Positions 49,601-63,000 of a stretch of 64,000 bases of DNA are shown here, in pieces. Position numbers and translations under genes: made by a program. The DNA lies in the NCBI RefSeq assembly GCF_003073045.1, contig NC_037592.1, positions 17,875,844-17,939,843 of the forward strand. The letters are read 5' to 3'. The first letter of the stretch is position 1; every line of letters starts with the position of its first letter. The DNA is from Pomacea canaliculata (Eukaryota; Mollusca; Gastropoda; Architaenioglossa; Ampullariidae). The notes beneath the pieces are model-generated. The model searched no databases. It was not told where the DNA came from and saw only the letters and a list, made by a program, of their open reading frames with translations.

Positions 49601-52058
49601 TAAAATTGAATAAGAAATATAGTTTGAGCATGTTTTGAATAATCTAAGCATTGAAATTTTGCTTTAAAACCTTCCTAAACCAAAAATTAATGTTTTTTTT
49701 TAAAAAAAAAATGTGGATGAAACTGATCTGTTTGATAATACTGCAGCTGCTTTTAGAACATTGAAAACCCTCAAAATGTGTGTATATGTGCAGGCCCTGC
49801 TACCCATCCATTGCTGTGCTATGCAGGGCCAAGTAGAGGTGATGCAGCTATTTCAAAAGCATGGTCTCATGGACAGCATTGTCACTATGCTAAATAATGA
49901 AAGCGGCCGCTCACCTCCTTCTCTTCTGCATTTGGCCATTGCAAATGGCTTTGTTGAGTGTGCTGAATGGTTGGTTAATTTTATATCTTTCTCATGCTGA
50001 TGTCTTTAAGAGGGAATAATTTGAAAAATAATTTGTTCAAGGTTTGTTCTCCTTGAGATATATGGAAGTAGAAAATAGCACAACAGAGTAGCTTAATTAC
50101 AGTACTAATTACTGCTGTCCTTATGTTTTGTTTCACAGTCTCTGTGATGAAATTCTTTATTTTTGTTTTCTAATGACATGTTCAGGCTTCTAAACAGCGG
50201 CTTCCGTTTCAAAGATAAAGAACCAGACATTCTTCTTCGCCGAATTCTGACAGAGCAAGTTAAAATGTAAGAAAAGGACTTTTTGTGTAAAATTTCTTTT
50301 TTTGTGATGTCTTTTAAGTATTTGTTATTTCTAGCTTTTATTGATGGTACCTTCATGTATGTGGCTATCGAAAATGCAAGTCGGATATTTTGTGGATAGC
50401 ATTATTCTTTTCAAATGTTCTACTGGTAAAAATATGTGACCTAGGTCTAATATAGCTAATACTGCCTTGCATCAATCTTTTTGAAGAACAAATAATCTTA
50501 GAGAGAAGGTATTATGCTCATGTAATTTTTAAAAGAGCATTAACAAGAGAGAAAGAATGCAGGAAAGCATGACATTACTTCTGGGTGTATATCTGGCTCC
50601 TGCACTTACATGTTGGAGATATTAAGTTGTACATAAATGTACATACACAGATGGAAGCCTTTTATCTTATGTCTTTTACAGTAGTGAGAAAGCAGGTGCA
50701 GTCAGATTTCTGATGGAGAATGGTGCAGATCCTAATCCTGTGTATCCAGGTGGCAACAGGTGATCTAATTCTCATTTCTTCTCTTGCTAAACCATAGTTA
50801 CCTTGCACCAATATACTTTTTCAAAATAATGCTTTTCAGCACTTTAATTTCAGAACTGCTTTGGTAAAATTAAAAAAGAAAACAAAAACAAAAAGACTAA
50901 TTGTCTGTCCTTTTCACACAGTGCACTACACCATGCTGCAAGTTTGACAGGCCCTGTAGATGTTGTGGAAATTTTACTGTCCTTTGGTGCTGATGTTGAC
51001 TTGCTAAATGATGAAGGCGATACATCATTGTTTTTTGCTACACATGCCAATAACCAGCTGGCAGCTTGTGTTCTCATTAATCATGGTGCTAATGTCAGGC
51101 AGAAAAATGCCCAAGGTAAGAACTTCACATTAACTTTGTTAGGCACATATTTCTGGCTGTCAGTCAATTCATTTTGTATCTATTTTATACGAGCAGAAAC
51201 ATTAATCAGATTAACAAAACATACTTAAATAAAAACTTTATGCTTAAGCCACTTTCAAACATAGAGCTACAACAGCAACTCCATGCTAGTAAAATATTAT
51301 CTTTGTTCAGAGGAAAAGTTTTGTTTGATTCTCAGTAGAAATATTAATAATGATTACACATAAATATCTAAAAGTCCAGCCTGTAAGTTTTTCGTTGACA
51401 TTAGCTTGCCTTAAGATTCCTTGAATGAGCGTATCATTACTGAGCTTACAGATAACAATTTGAATGAATTTTCTTTTTACAGGTCTCACTGCCTTTGACT
51501 ACATAACTGATTTTGAAGAATGGATTGATTCAGGCTATTTCTCAGAAGAAATTAAGGCGAGGCTCAAAGGCAGGTTACTGCATATTGCCAGTTCCTTAAT
51601 TATCTTCATGTTCATAAATATTTTGTGTTCACTCCCTTTGTTTAATGCCCATTCACATGCTATTTAGAAGACTATATATATCTGTACCTGCAAAGTCCAG
51701 AAATATGATAAATGCTAATTTCAAAATGGGCAACATTTTCACATTTTTTTATGCTCAGATTTATAAAGTACAGATGCAGGTACAACAAACTGCAGAGCAC
51801 GTTTATGTATTAATGCATTAAAATAGATCTCGAGACAACTGCCAAGGATGCAGGACACATGCATATCTGAACAACCATACTCATGTAATACTTTCTTTTT
51901 TTCCAGCTTACAGTCTTAAGCATGCAAGAGATCTCATTCATGCAATTTCAAGCCGAGTCAAGCCAGCGCCAACCCATCAACTGCGAGGGATCCTCTTCAG
52001 ACAGACCACTGAATCTTCTGTTGCTTCCACAAAACCTTGGGCTCTCCCTTTCCGTTAG
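37654..52058 (+). CDS. Tandem CH-like domain and ankyrin-repeat protein (1034 aa)
   Basis: I joined 26 exons in frame: 37654-37826, 38474-38597, 38957-39067, 39975-40082, 40513-40644, 41127-41159, 41895-41989, 42394-42475, 42779-42868, 43043-43154, 43347-43426, 43740-43844, 44051-44177, 44767-44843, 45948-46190, 47136-47246, 47632-47731, 47982-48102, 48377-48530, 48953-49111, 49794-49969, 50186-50266, 50682-50759, 50922-51115, 51483-51569, 51907-52058. Residues about 5-120 look like a calponin-homology domain (FTAWINLKLMPY, then WRLISHDIWFVW). A Lys-rich linker (KQKKKSKAKK) precedes a second CH-like domain at about 205-316 (NIDDLVDSRILCALVNSF), a coiled coil at 317-380 and an unassigned part at 381-483. 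Ankyrin repeats run from about 505 to 985 (NTALHWACRNGH, GATPLHRAKD, EGNTPLHVKCYG, SALHHAASLTG). CH pairs usually bind actin or microtubules, so a cytoskeletal scaffold is an inference. I recognise no named orthologue. The last intron appears to use a GC donor. Confidence 0.85.
45060..45875 (+). mobile_element. CR1/L2-like LINE 3' end in a CH/ankyrin intron
   Basis: Broken remnants of the C-terminal reverse transcriptase region are in order: FNELHWLQRLTLTFK, LCLHGLAPEYLSNILKQY, then the decayed AFFSICGPNVCNAMP and TFKADLK-type stretch. The copy ends with GCACTATATAAGTTATTATTATT, the microsatellite-type tail usual for L2/CR1-like elements. It lies between exons 14 and 15 of the CH/ankyrin gene. 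Confidence 0.75.
46860..46995 (+). mobile_element. Small LINE-related fragment
   Basis: CTAGACCTCCTAGCTTCCTT resembles TTAGACCTCCAAGCTTCCTG at 45080-45099, where the neighbouring LINE fragment begins, and the following 100 bp has a similar plan. It is probably a second, shorter piece of the same LINE family, in the next intron. Confidence 0.4.
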
Positions 52059-52441
52059 TTTCCAGGCAGTCAAATATAGCCTTCCACCCTCTGCGTGCTG
52101 TTCTTCCATTGATAAATAATTGATCCATATTGAACAAGTCTATAAGACTGTTTATGGTTTGGACATGTATTAAAAGTGTACACAGAAGTTTAACACGTTG
52201 GATATGTAATATCAGGTCATGTCCTCTTAGGTGATAGCTGGAGTGAGTAATCCTTGTTTTAAAGGAACAAAATGTGTGCAAAAATTTCACCTTGAAAGTT
52301 CCTAAAGTTTGTTACAAAAAATTTCAGAAAGTTGGCACATTTGAAAAAAATTAATGGTTTCATAGTAAATGTGCTTGTGCTAAGTACAGGTAAATGATAA
52401 ATTTGAGATTGTTAGAAATATCTCTCACCAGAAGTATGTTA

Positions 52442-52467
52442 TTTTTTTTTTTTTTGGGGGGGGGGGG
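52442..52467 (+). repeat. T14-G12 homopolymer pair
   Basis: Fourteen T followed directly by twelve G, in the 3' flank or UTR of the CH/ankyrin gene. Such runs are prone to sequencing and replication length errors. Confidence 0.9.
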
Positions 52468-53165
52468 TAAAATTGTAGAGGTGTGTGAGTGTGTATGGTA
52501 AAAGCATTTATGTAAATAAGAGGAATGACAATAACGATGATAAAAATATCAGTAATGATGATCTGCATTATGTGATATGAAGCTTATTCCTTTTATGTTT
52601 CCATGGAAAAATTAATGTACATTAATTGAATGATTATTTGCAGCAACCCCTTGTAGTGTGGCATACTATTTATAACTTGACTGCTCAGGTCTTAACATGT
52701 TAAGCAGAAAATTAATAATCATTTTTACTGGCAAATGATGTGCATGTTATTTACAACTATTAATAGTCTGTCAGGAAACAAGTTCTTTAAAACCTTTCAT
52801 TATTTATATCATCTCTAATGCTTAAAAATTTAGATCTTGAACAGCTGTAACCTATATCCAGTCTCCATACACTTGCTATCTGCAGCCAACTTATTATTGT
52901 TCACCAACCATGTCTTTTGTGGCAATGAAGATTATTGTCAGTCAGAGGCCAGTCTCTAAACAATGCTCCAAGTTTTGGATTTCAGCTATAGTAGTAGGTC
53001 ATTATATTGCCTTGTTTTCTAGATGCCATAATACCATAGTACTAGAAGCCAGTTTTGTATATACTGTTTCTGTTCTGAAAGTTTGCATCTAGAAAATGAA
53101 ATGGATGTTAAATTTGTTTTCAAATGTTGATGCAGCTTTATGTAATAGTTCAACAAGGCTAACTG

Positions 53166-53246
53166 AATAAACTCGTCAATGAAACATGATCAAACAATTT
53201 ATTTAAAACTTTTTTTGCCTTGCATCTTTTGCACAAAAACAATAAA
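53166..53246 (+). terminator. Polyadenylation signals of the CH/ankyrin gene
   Basis: AATAAA at 53166-53171 and again at 53241-53246, about 1.1 kb after the stop. Either would give a 3' UTR of roughly 1.1-1.2 kb that stops short of API5. Confidence 0.45.
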
Positions 53247-53581
53247 AAGCTAAATTTTCTGCATGAGCTAAAAATTTATGTACTGATGTGAAAAATGCTG
53301 CATATGAACATAAAATATTCATCAGTTTTCTTTTTCTTGTGCTACAAAACCTACATATGCATTATACATCAAATGGCAGTTTTTGTTTGTTTAGCTAGTA
53401 TCGTCCTGAATGTCCTCACTGTGTATATTTTACTTTACCATGATTTGATAAAGGAAACAATACCAGGAACCCTCTGCTAAATGTGTCAGAAGGTTTTGCT
53501 TTGAACGGATCCTGAATAAGCTGCTTGGCATTCAAATACTGCTTTCCGACAGCATATCGCAATGGGTATCAAGTACAGCAT

Positions 53582-53587
53582 TTTATT
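53582..53587 (-). terminator. Polyadenylation signal of API5
   Basis: TTTATT on plus is AATAAA on minus, about 250 bp downstream of the API5 stop. With the opposing signals at 53166-53246, the two convergent genes may end within about 350 bp of each other. Confidence 0.5.
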
Positions 53588-53839
53588 TACCAATCACATC
53601 ATACAAACTACATGACACATCAAAAAAGGGATGATCATAAAGCTGCTAAAATCTTAATTTTATGTTTTATGACTTAAAAATCACACATGAGAACATTTTT
53701 TCAAGAAAAATTGGATCGATGTGTTTATCTGAATGTCACATTCACAATACTGATCTCATCCAATGATGTGTTACCCCCCCACCCCAAACAATGTAAACTT
53801 CACATTAGTTTTCTGTGTAGAGAAAGTGGAGTGCTGTCA

Positions 53840-54034
53840 TCAGTAACGCTGGAAATTCTGGCCACGTCTGCCTCGAAATCCACCTCTGCCTCCTTGATTC
53901 CCTCCCTGACCTCCTCTATCTGTTAGAACAAATAACAAGCACACTGATCTCCATCAGAACAAACAATAATCACCAATTCCCATTCTCCACTCCCAGAAAA
54001 ACACAGGTAAATGAATGCTTATGTGCATGTGTCA

Positions 54035-54065
<31 letters not shown>

Positions 54066-57000
54066 TTAATTCTTGTGTGATGTATGAAACGCTTAATTAA
54101 AAAAATATTCGCACACAGGAGTATTTCTAGTGGCTCAAGTACTTTTCTGAAAGTCCTATTTAAAAGCAAAGTGATCTCACATAGATTTTGCTATGATTTG
54201 GACAATGCCAAGCAAAAGTTACCTCTTATTTCTTTGATTACTGGGAGCAGACAGTTCCAGTTTACTTTTAAAAATCACAGTAAGTAGAAAAGAAGAAATA
54301 ATTGCACTTACAGAAATTGCCTGCCTTCTGGCTAAACTTGCCACTGGGAGGAGAATATAGAGCTCTATCCTCTTTGTTTGTCTTTTTTGGCGCTGTTCCA
54401 TTGGAACTGTATGTGATAGGAGTGATCCTCTTCTGGCTATATAACAAAAATACAATCAAATCTTTTCAGTGTTTAAAACATCAATTTTGCAAAAATTATT
54501 AGATACAGTTTAAAAGAAAATGATGCAGACTCCCAAAAATACGCCATGACAACATTGCTGTATGTTTATGCTATGTTGCTAGAAAAAAAAACCAAAAAAC
54601 AAACTGCTAACCTACAATGAATATTTGTCATGCTTGCTACACTCACCCTGGAGTAGGTGGAGTATCCCGAGATGTATTTGTTGTTTTGCTCTGGAAAAAA
54701 AAAAGCAAAGGGAGAAATTGGTGTTTTATGCCAAGCCAGCAGCTAAGACCATATCACAGCATGGCAATCAGCCCTATAAAGAGATGTCACAGAGAAAGAA
54801 CAGCGTGCCCAAGACGAGAGCTGAACCCACGATAGCCAACCTTCACTGTATTAGCCACAGTTACTAACAGTTGCGGCACTGAACACTAAACCCTGAACTG
54901 AACTGACATATTTCATACTGTGACAAAAGAAGTTCGAAATTACGTAAAGAGTGCATCCTAAAAATTGTCTATTAACTAACAATCATTGCTTAAAAACAGT
55001 AAATGTTCATAATGGCATTTAAAATCATTTGTTAATTAACAAACAGATACAATTTAGTCATTCAGATATCCAATAAATGCCTTGGAATGCACATTTTTCT
55101 GCAGACAGTGGAATATGTGATCAAGGACAGTGTAAAGCTTATCAGGTTGAAGGCTAAAACAAGTAATCCACAATCATTGACACAGAAGTGCTGAGCTTAA
55201 TGAAAGATGTTCTTAATCTTAACCACCCCTATATCTATGAAGCAGAACGTGTCACTCACTACTACAGGTTTCCAGGAAAGAGTGATGGCTGCCTTGTATG
55301 CTGGAGGACTGTGAAAAAGGTCTTTGATGAGGGCATTAATATTTGAAGTAATTTTCAAGGCCACCACTTTGATTTTGTTCTGTTAAAAAAACATACAGTT
55401 TATTTTTATCAGATCCCTTAAAGCACTGCAATCGAACTGCAGATGTAAATAGATAACAGCAAAACTAACAACAAGACTAGTTTAAGACTGAATGTGAGCC
55501 ATAACTGTGAGAAGTGCATGAAAAAATATGATCATTCCATTCTTCAGATGTATGGGCAGATAAAGTAATAACAGTACAAAGTGTCAGAACCAATCTCATA
55601 AACTCCTTACTAAGCATTCAACACAATAATTAATGAAACATTTCCCAGATGAAAAGTAATAAAATTAAAAATTCTGTCATACCTCATTAGTACGAAGTTC
55701 ATCACCTGCTTTCCCTTGCAATGCTGCCCTCAGTTGTTTAATGTACACTTGAACACCACGTGCAAAATACTGAAGACTGTGACAAGCACAAACACAGTTT
55801 TGCATGGTTTCAATCACTAACATGAAACACAATTTTCAATACAGGGTAAGTTACAGTTACGTTAACAGTTAAATAGTAGTAAATAATCCATTAGTGATAA
55901 TGTAATTTTGACTAATCCTCTATTTTCAGAATGGTAAGGGGGCTATTACAAACTTCTTTCCAGTGTCATTCACTGAAGCCAGTGTACACCTATCTATGCA
56001 CTGTGGTCATATTACATGATTGTTGTCATTTCTGGGTCGTCATTACTCACAGTCCATATATCAAGATAACTACGGGCAAGTGTGGACCTTCTTACTCTGC
56101 ACAGTGAGGCAATCTTCCCCATAATAAATTAGTAACAAAGTACATTAACATGCCTACATAAGACTCAGACTGTTGCTTTCATTTTCTAAATAAGAAATAC
56201 TTAGTGCGGCTTTTATAGCATTTTACTTTTCCTTAGCCATCTCAACATTCAGTGAGTTCTCATGCTATGTTTTTATTTCCTAAAGGAATGGCTTTTAATA
56301 TCACATCAGACAATCAAAGCGCGAAAGAAGGCACAAAACTGTTGCAGTAGTTAGAAAAACAAAATGAAATGATTTCATGAGAACAGAAATTACCGAAGAC
56401 TAGAGATACATTTTAACACTCTGAAAGGTAACATACCGAATTTTAAAATCTTTCAGCCTTTCAGAGTTCGCTTCATCAGCCAGGAATAATGGACAGCGAC
56501 GTGCCAGCTGATGGAAAGCATACATGAGGCACTCAACGTAGGAAAATTGCAGCTTTGGTTCTTCAGTGGCCGACATATCTTCTTCTTCATCAGAAGGTGG
56601 CAGTGGCATGTACGCCTGTTGTTTACAGGAAATCCCACGATTAACATTCATAGACTACTTCCACATAAGGGTTTGTTCCAGTTCAAATACTGAAAGGGGA
56701 AAGTGTACAAGTCTACTGGTCTTGAAAGCCTCAGTGAATAGGTCAAAACTAGTTTTAGGGTCTGAGTTCAGATCTTGTTGGGACATACCCTGTTTGCAGG
56801 GCTGGGGACTGAGGGTTTTCTTCAAGTACTTCCACTTCCACCCTCCCTCCTTTTCCCCAAAAGTGTGAAATCACTTCAAAGTGGGAGCACTTTACTACCA
56901 AACCAACCAACCAACCATAGTTTTAAAAAAAAAAAAGGGGGGGGGGTGATCACACTCACCAGAAGCCTGTCAAAGACTTTCTCCACCCGTGACTGTACAT

Positions 57001-60000
57001 TTTCCAAGTCACCTGCATGTTCTGAGATCTCTGCAAACAGCTTTAACATCTCAAGTTGGATATTCACTTCATCATCTGGACTAGCAAGGTGTGGTAATTC
57101 AGGTAAGACGTAGTCACACAGATATCCAACAAATGCCTTGGAATGCACATTTTTCTGCAGAAATTGGAATTTGTGATCAAGGACAGTGTTTGGTTGATAA
57201 TAATTCATCTATATTTGGTTTTTCTCCCTAAGGGACACATGGTAGACTTACTTAAAAAAAAAAAAAAAGAAAGAAAATGAAAGAGTCTACCGAGTGATCA
57301 ACTAACCAATTTTTATTACCTAAGAAAACAAAAATAAGTGAGCTTATATAGCATAGTACTACAGTCAATGCTTTACAAAAAACAACTGACACTTTTATAT
57401 AAAAAAAAATCTATGAAGTAGTCCTGAAATGCAAACTTTAACACACACAGAAGCGTTAATATCAACACACACTGATATGCAAACATACAGATTTCTCTAG
57501 TTCTCTCATGCACACACACAAAGTCATGTACATAATTATGCATACACATGCACTCAAATGTAGATAAACACATATGCAACCACATGCACCCCTTTTTACT
57601 ACCTCATTACTTCTGTAGAAGCATAATATTGTATAATACTGTGGAAGAATGACAAAGGTGACTACAAAACATGCTCTCTTGCAGATTATTTCTAGTACTT
57701 TAAAGAAAAATAGTAGGAGGATCTTATAGACAGCTTTAAATAAGGTGACCAGGCGTCCCGATTTTGGAGGGACAGTCCCGCCTTGGACCATGTGTCTCGC
57801 CTGCTCATAAAATTTCCCAGTGGGATGCCCAATGTCCCACTTTCATCTAAAAAGACGATCAATGTCCCGTTTATATTTAAAAATCTGATTACCGTACATT
57901 GATTCACATCCATGCCTTTAGTTTTGGCTTTTGCCCATCCCCGTTTGATTAATAATTTCAAATTTGTCTCCTAGTTTACAGCCTTTTGGGGTCCCCCTCT
58001 CCCCGCTTTTTTCAGCTCTCATTGTTGGTGACGACACCAAGATCGGCATGCATCCCACTTTTGCTCCCGAAATGTCTGGTCACTTTATTTAAAATGACAC
58101 CAACAGCAGACAAATACACTGCAGAAGTAGGACTGTGGTATCTTCTTTACTACACCATGTCTATAGTATCCTTTGCCGTGATATGAATATGGTCCCATAA
58201 TGCTGAATTGCACCAAAGAATACAATTACAGTTGTATACAGTCCATAGAGATATATTAAACAATATCTTATTATATGTTTCATTCTTCTTCAACTGCATG
58301 AACTATGGTTAAGGAGGGCAATGATGCAATGCCAAGGCTCTTGGAGACATTTTACTGGTTTCCCCTCCCTTCAAAGTAAATAGCACAGACAGGTCTGTCA
58401 CTTATCCTAATATATTTAAGCATGATATTGTACCATTGTACCACGAACAATTATATAGCTGCTGCAAATTCCCTGTGAATTTATTTTTAAAGTGTAGTGA
58501 GATTCATGACCATGACTTACAGAAAACAAAGGAGCAGCTGTTTTAATGCACTGCAAAAGACGATCCACACAGTCTGCATCTGACACCTGCACAAAGTCAT
58601 TGTTATGGATAATTATTTCTGTCAGAGAAAATGGTACCACCTCTAAGAATGAACAGAACTTAAAAATCATGTCGCTAAAAGATTGGCAATTTAACCCTGA
58701 TCAAAAGTGAAATAAACCAACAGAAAGAGGAAACCCACAAGGGAAAAAAGGCTGCATTGCATTCTTTTACTCTTCCCTTACAGTCTGCACCCATGAATGT
58801 GAAAGTCTTCAAAGCTCTAAAGTTCAATTGCATCGAAACACCCTTATTGAATTAGTTAAGAACACATAGGCTGTACTTAATGATGGACAAAAGCTATAGG
58901 TCTGGTCGAGTCACAAGCAATACTTTCTTTTTTCAAACGTAGAAAAATTACATGTTTTATTTTTGCTTCTTACCTTCTGAAGTGAACATTATCCTAACCA
59001 AACAGTTATATACAAAGTTAAATTAGTACTTATACCTATATCTCTAGTGCAACCTAATTCTAAAAATCATGGAACCTTCTTATATATTATTATACCACAG
59101 AGTGAAGAATTATACCACACATGTATGCCTAATTGCTGGGAATCACACGTAGGGGTCTGAGGTGGAAGGTCTTTTTCACACTTAAAAAAAAAAAAAAAAC
59201 CTAACCAAAAATAACAAACCCTAAAAATGATTTCTGCAGGGAAATAATAGAGTTGTGTCATAATAACAAAACACCTGAAAAACCCTCTGCACTGGCCTGG
59301 CATTATGACCTGCACTGATTTGATAGTTGGCAGGCTGAAAGCTTTCAGGTGCTGTCAAGGCTGGACAATGCAGATTTTTTTTTTTTTTGGGATAAAAAAC
59401 GGAAAAGAATTATTCTTTTTCATGGCATACTGGACTGACCTGCAGTGGCTGGTCTAGTTCTGCCTGCTCAGTGACAATCTCCACCAGCTGTTGTCGACCC
59501 TGTACTGTACTCATTGACTTCAAGCTGCGGAGGATATCCATCACAGCCATAAATTCATCTTTTGTGACATCTTCGAGCACCTGTAAAACATTTTTACATG
59601 ATAATTTTGAAGCTGAGTACAAAATAAAAGGTATTTTTCCCCCAAACCCCTGACTTTCTTTGAAAGAACACACAATGTGCTTATAATGGGCCAAGGGCTA
59701 ACTCCATTAAGTGGGCTCAATCATATATTCATCTGCATGTATTGTTTCTTAAAAATGTTTGATGCATTGGAAAATGTGAACATCTTGCGGAGCTAAGAAC
59801 AGAACTATGATGGACAGATGTATGTACATCAGATGGCAAAGCAGATCTAGTGGAGGGGTAGCCTGCATGGTGATTCTGAAATAGTCTTTTTCGATAGACA
59901 TATTGAAGCAACAAAGCTGGAGACGACATTCGCATTCAGGGATGTAAACTGTATAAAAAGAATTAAATCCATATGTTACATCTTCCCATTTTTTTTTTCA

Positions 60001-63000
60001 CTGACAGAAAACACTTTACTGTAAACTGTTTGAAAAAAAATTATCTGTGGTGAAACCAGTAGACTCTTTTTCTTGAGTGAGAGAGTTTTTTAAAAGTCCA
60101 TTTAGAACTTAGGAAAATATTGTAAAATATATCATTTTATAGCATTCTACATCAACAACAGAAATCCTGTAAAGGCTGTGCTACCCAGAACAAATCAGCT
60201 GAGCATGCAACTCTACCCACAGTGTTCATTATGTGGTTTGTCACTAAACTTACCAAATGTGTCATTTTCACATCTAGAACTTACATAGTAAAGGCCCAAA
60301 GACACCAAGGAAATTTAGAGTCATCTACAGAAGCATTTGCAGGATAGAGGAATCAAAAGGTCTTTAGAATTTTGCTTATACTTCATTTCCTTGATTATTG
60401 CTCATACACCGTGAGTCTATTGTCCCATGTACTAAGCACACTCTCCCATTTAAACATGATTCTTAGCTATATGAATAGACCATCTATTATTCATATTAAT
60501 AATGAACAAAGTGAAAGGGTTAAAGATTGATGGACAATTAAAAGCTAGCTCAAAGAAAAAATGGCTGAACCACTTGTAGCTAGCTTTTATCTATTTAAAC
60601 AGAAAAAAAATAGATTCTCATTCATGTAACTGTATATTTTCTATTGAGTGCCTCAAGTACATACCTTTTTACAGTCAGCAATGACAAAATCGTCACAGTC
60701 CTTATCAAGAGCATCATCTGGGAGTGTTTTCAGCTTCTGTACAAGGAATTTGAGAGCTTTCTCACGAACAGGGTCTTCTTCCTCATGCTCAGCCAAAATC
60801 TGCTGAAAAATTCCTTCCAAAACGCCTGCCATAAAAAAGACCTGCTCATGTCATTTCTCTGTGAAACAGATCATACCGATTAAAATTCGTTTATTGTGTG
60901 TTCCAAATAACCCCCACTCAAGTCTAATGACCTTTCACAGTCATAGGGGAATGAGATTTTAAAGCCCTCACTTATAATGGGGCTAGTTTTTGCTGCCATA
61001 CCTTCTACTACCTAGTCAGCTGTCTATTCCATAGCTAGATTTAATATAGCTAAAATGCTGTGTCACAGGGGATCAAACAAGTTAGTGTACATGCATTTGA
61101 ATGACATTGATCCAACCACCTGGCTATCCACTTCCAAACTGTAAATTTAAGTAACTCTTGTTAATCACATATTATTGAACTTTGTTAGAGACAATACATC
61201 TATATTTGTACAATATAAAAATGTTAGCATAACAAGGTGTGTACCTCTGGCACTGATGGAAAAGAGGGTTACAAGAGCAGACTGAACTATTCCCAGCTCG
61301 GTGGCATCTTCGCATGTCAGCAGCTGAGTCAGTGCCTCTGCAATCTGAACAGTGTGTTCTGGACTCACTCGGCAAAGGGATGGCAGGTCCTTTATGGCTT
61401 GTTTTCGTATCTAAACAAGGTGAAAATCAATATTATAACAATGAATTCTTGTTTTCAAATAGTAGAAAATTTAAAAAAATTCATTTCAACTTGAGGAAAT
61501 TCTTAAGCAAGGCAAACAGACCTTACAGCATGCTTTGACGCTAGCTCTCATCTTGAAAAATGTTCCTAAAAAATCCTTGGAAATAGTGATGTTTCAAATA
61601 CAAGTAAACATTTTAAATATGGTCTTCAAGAAGTCACGTCAGTGGTTATTCTAGAATTTAAAAACAGTCTCCTGGGTCCCCTTAACTGGAAAAAAGGAGA
61701 AACATAAAATGAAAAAAATGAGGAACCCATTAAACAAACACATTTTCACTGCCTTTTCATGTATATGCATAATTGATATACACAGAAAACGACCAAAATA
61801 CTAATTACAGAAAAAGAATATTTGTAAAGGCATATGGCAGTGATACCCAACCTTTTCTTGCAGGAGGGCTGAACTGGACATGATATAAAATCTCTCGAGC
61901 CAGAACATGGCAGTTTTGCCAGAATCATGACATTAAATGTGAAATTATGTTGTCACGAGTTAAAATGAGTGGGCTAGATGTGGCCCACGGGCTGTAGGTT
62001 TGACACTCAGGGTGTATGGTCACGCTGATTCTCAGGCTATATGCCCAATCAGCAAAATTTTTGAGGATTCAAATGCTGAAGACAAGAATAACCTCTGTAC
62101 ATAATTTTTTTAATGTGGGTTCATGGTCCTGTTCAATAATTCAATTTAACAATTCAATACATGAAGTACAGTAATCCCTTGCCACTTCACACTTCACTTT
62201 CGCGGGTTTTTATAAGAAATTAATGGGAAAAATGATTTGTGGATCTATGCTTCTTCGCGGATTTTCTGTGAAATTTGATCAGTGGAAAAAAAAAATATTT
62301 TATGAATTTTCAGAGGAAAAAAAGCCCAAAATGTATAAAATATATTATTAATATTAATTCTAACAATAAAAAATATAAATAATAAATTAATATGAATTAC
62401 AGTAAATAGTGAATGTATTTACTCTGAAACGAGAACCAGCATGGCTTGCAGGAAATGCTACATGATTACTCACAATCGTAAAATCACACGATTGCATTCA
62501 TCCTAATACAGGTACTGTATTACTTTACAGTACATATCATGTATTTGTTCTATTATTTACTATAAAGGTATAATGCATGCGGAGAACAGTGTGGGAATGG
62601 CTATTACGGAAATGGGAAAGGTTTATGTAGCATAAAAGTATGGGAGAGGGTTTATAAAGCCTTAATATAGTGTATAAATACATAAATAAATATACAGTTT
62701 TTATTTCGTGGATTTTCGGTTATCGCGGGTGGTTCTGGAATGCATCTCCCGCGATAAACGAGGGACCACTGTACAGAAACATGATGTCTCCCTATAAAAG
62801 TGCATAAAAAGGTGCACACAAAATCAGATAAAGTGTCTTTTTTAAGGCAGTCTTATAAGATCATACTGAGGACAACAAAGAATGCTGACTGAATTTTTGG
62901 GTCTTTTTTTTTTTTTTTGCAATATTGAGAAATTATAATAAGGGAGTATAAAACAAAAAAGAACCTGCAAAAGCCAAAAGAAAAATACACATTCTCACAT

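Noticed and set aside
59729-59945. 68-residue minus-strand frame in an API5 intron, considered as a LINE remnant
   Set aside because: No reverse transcriptase or endonuclease motif could be identified.
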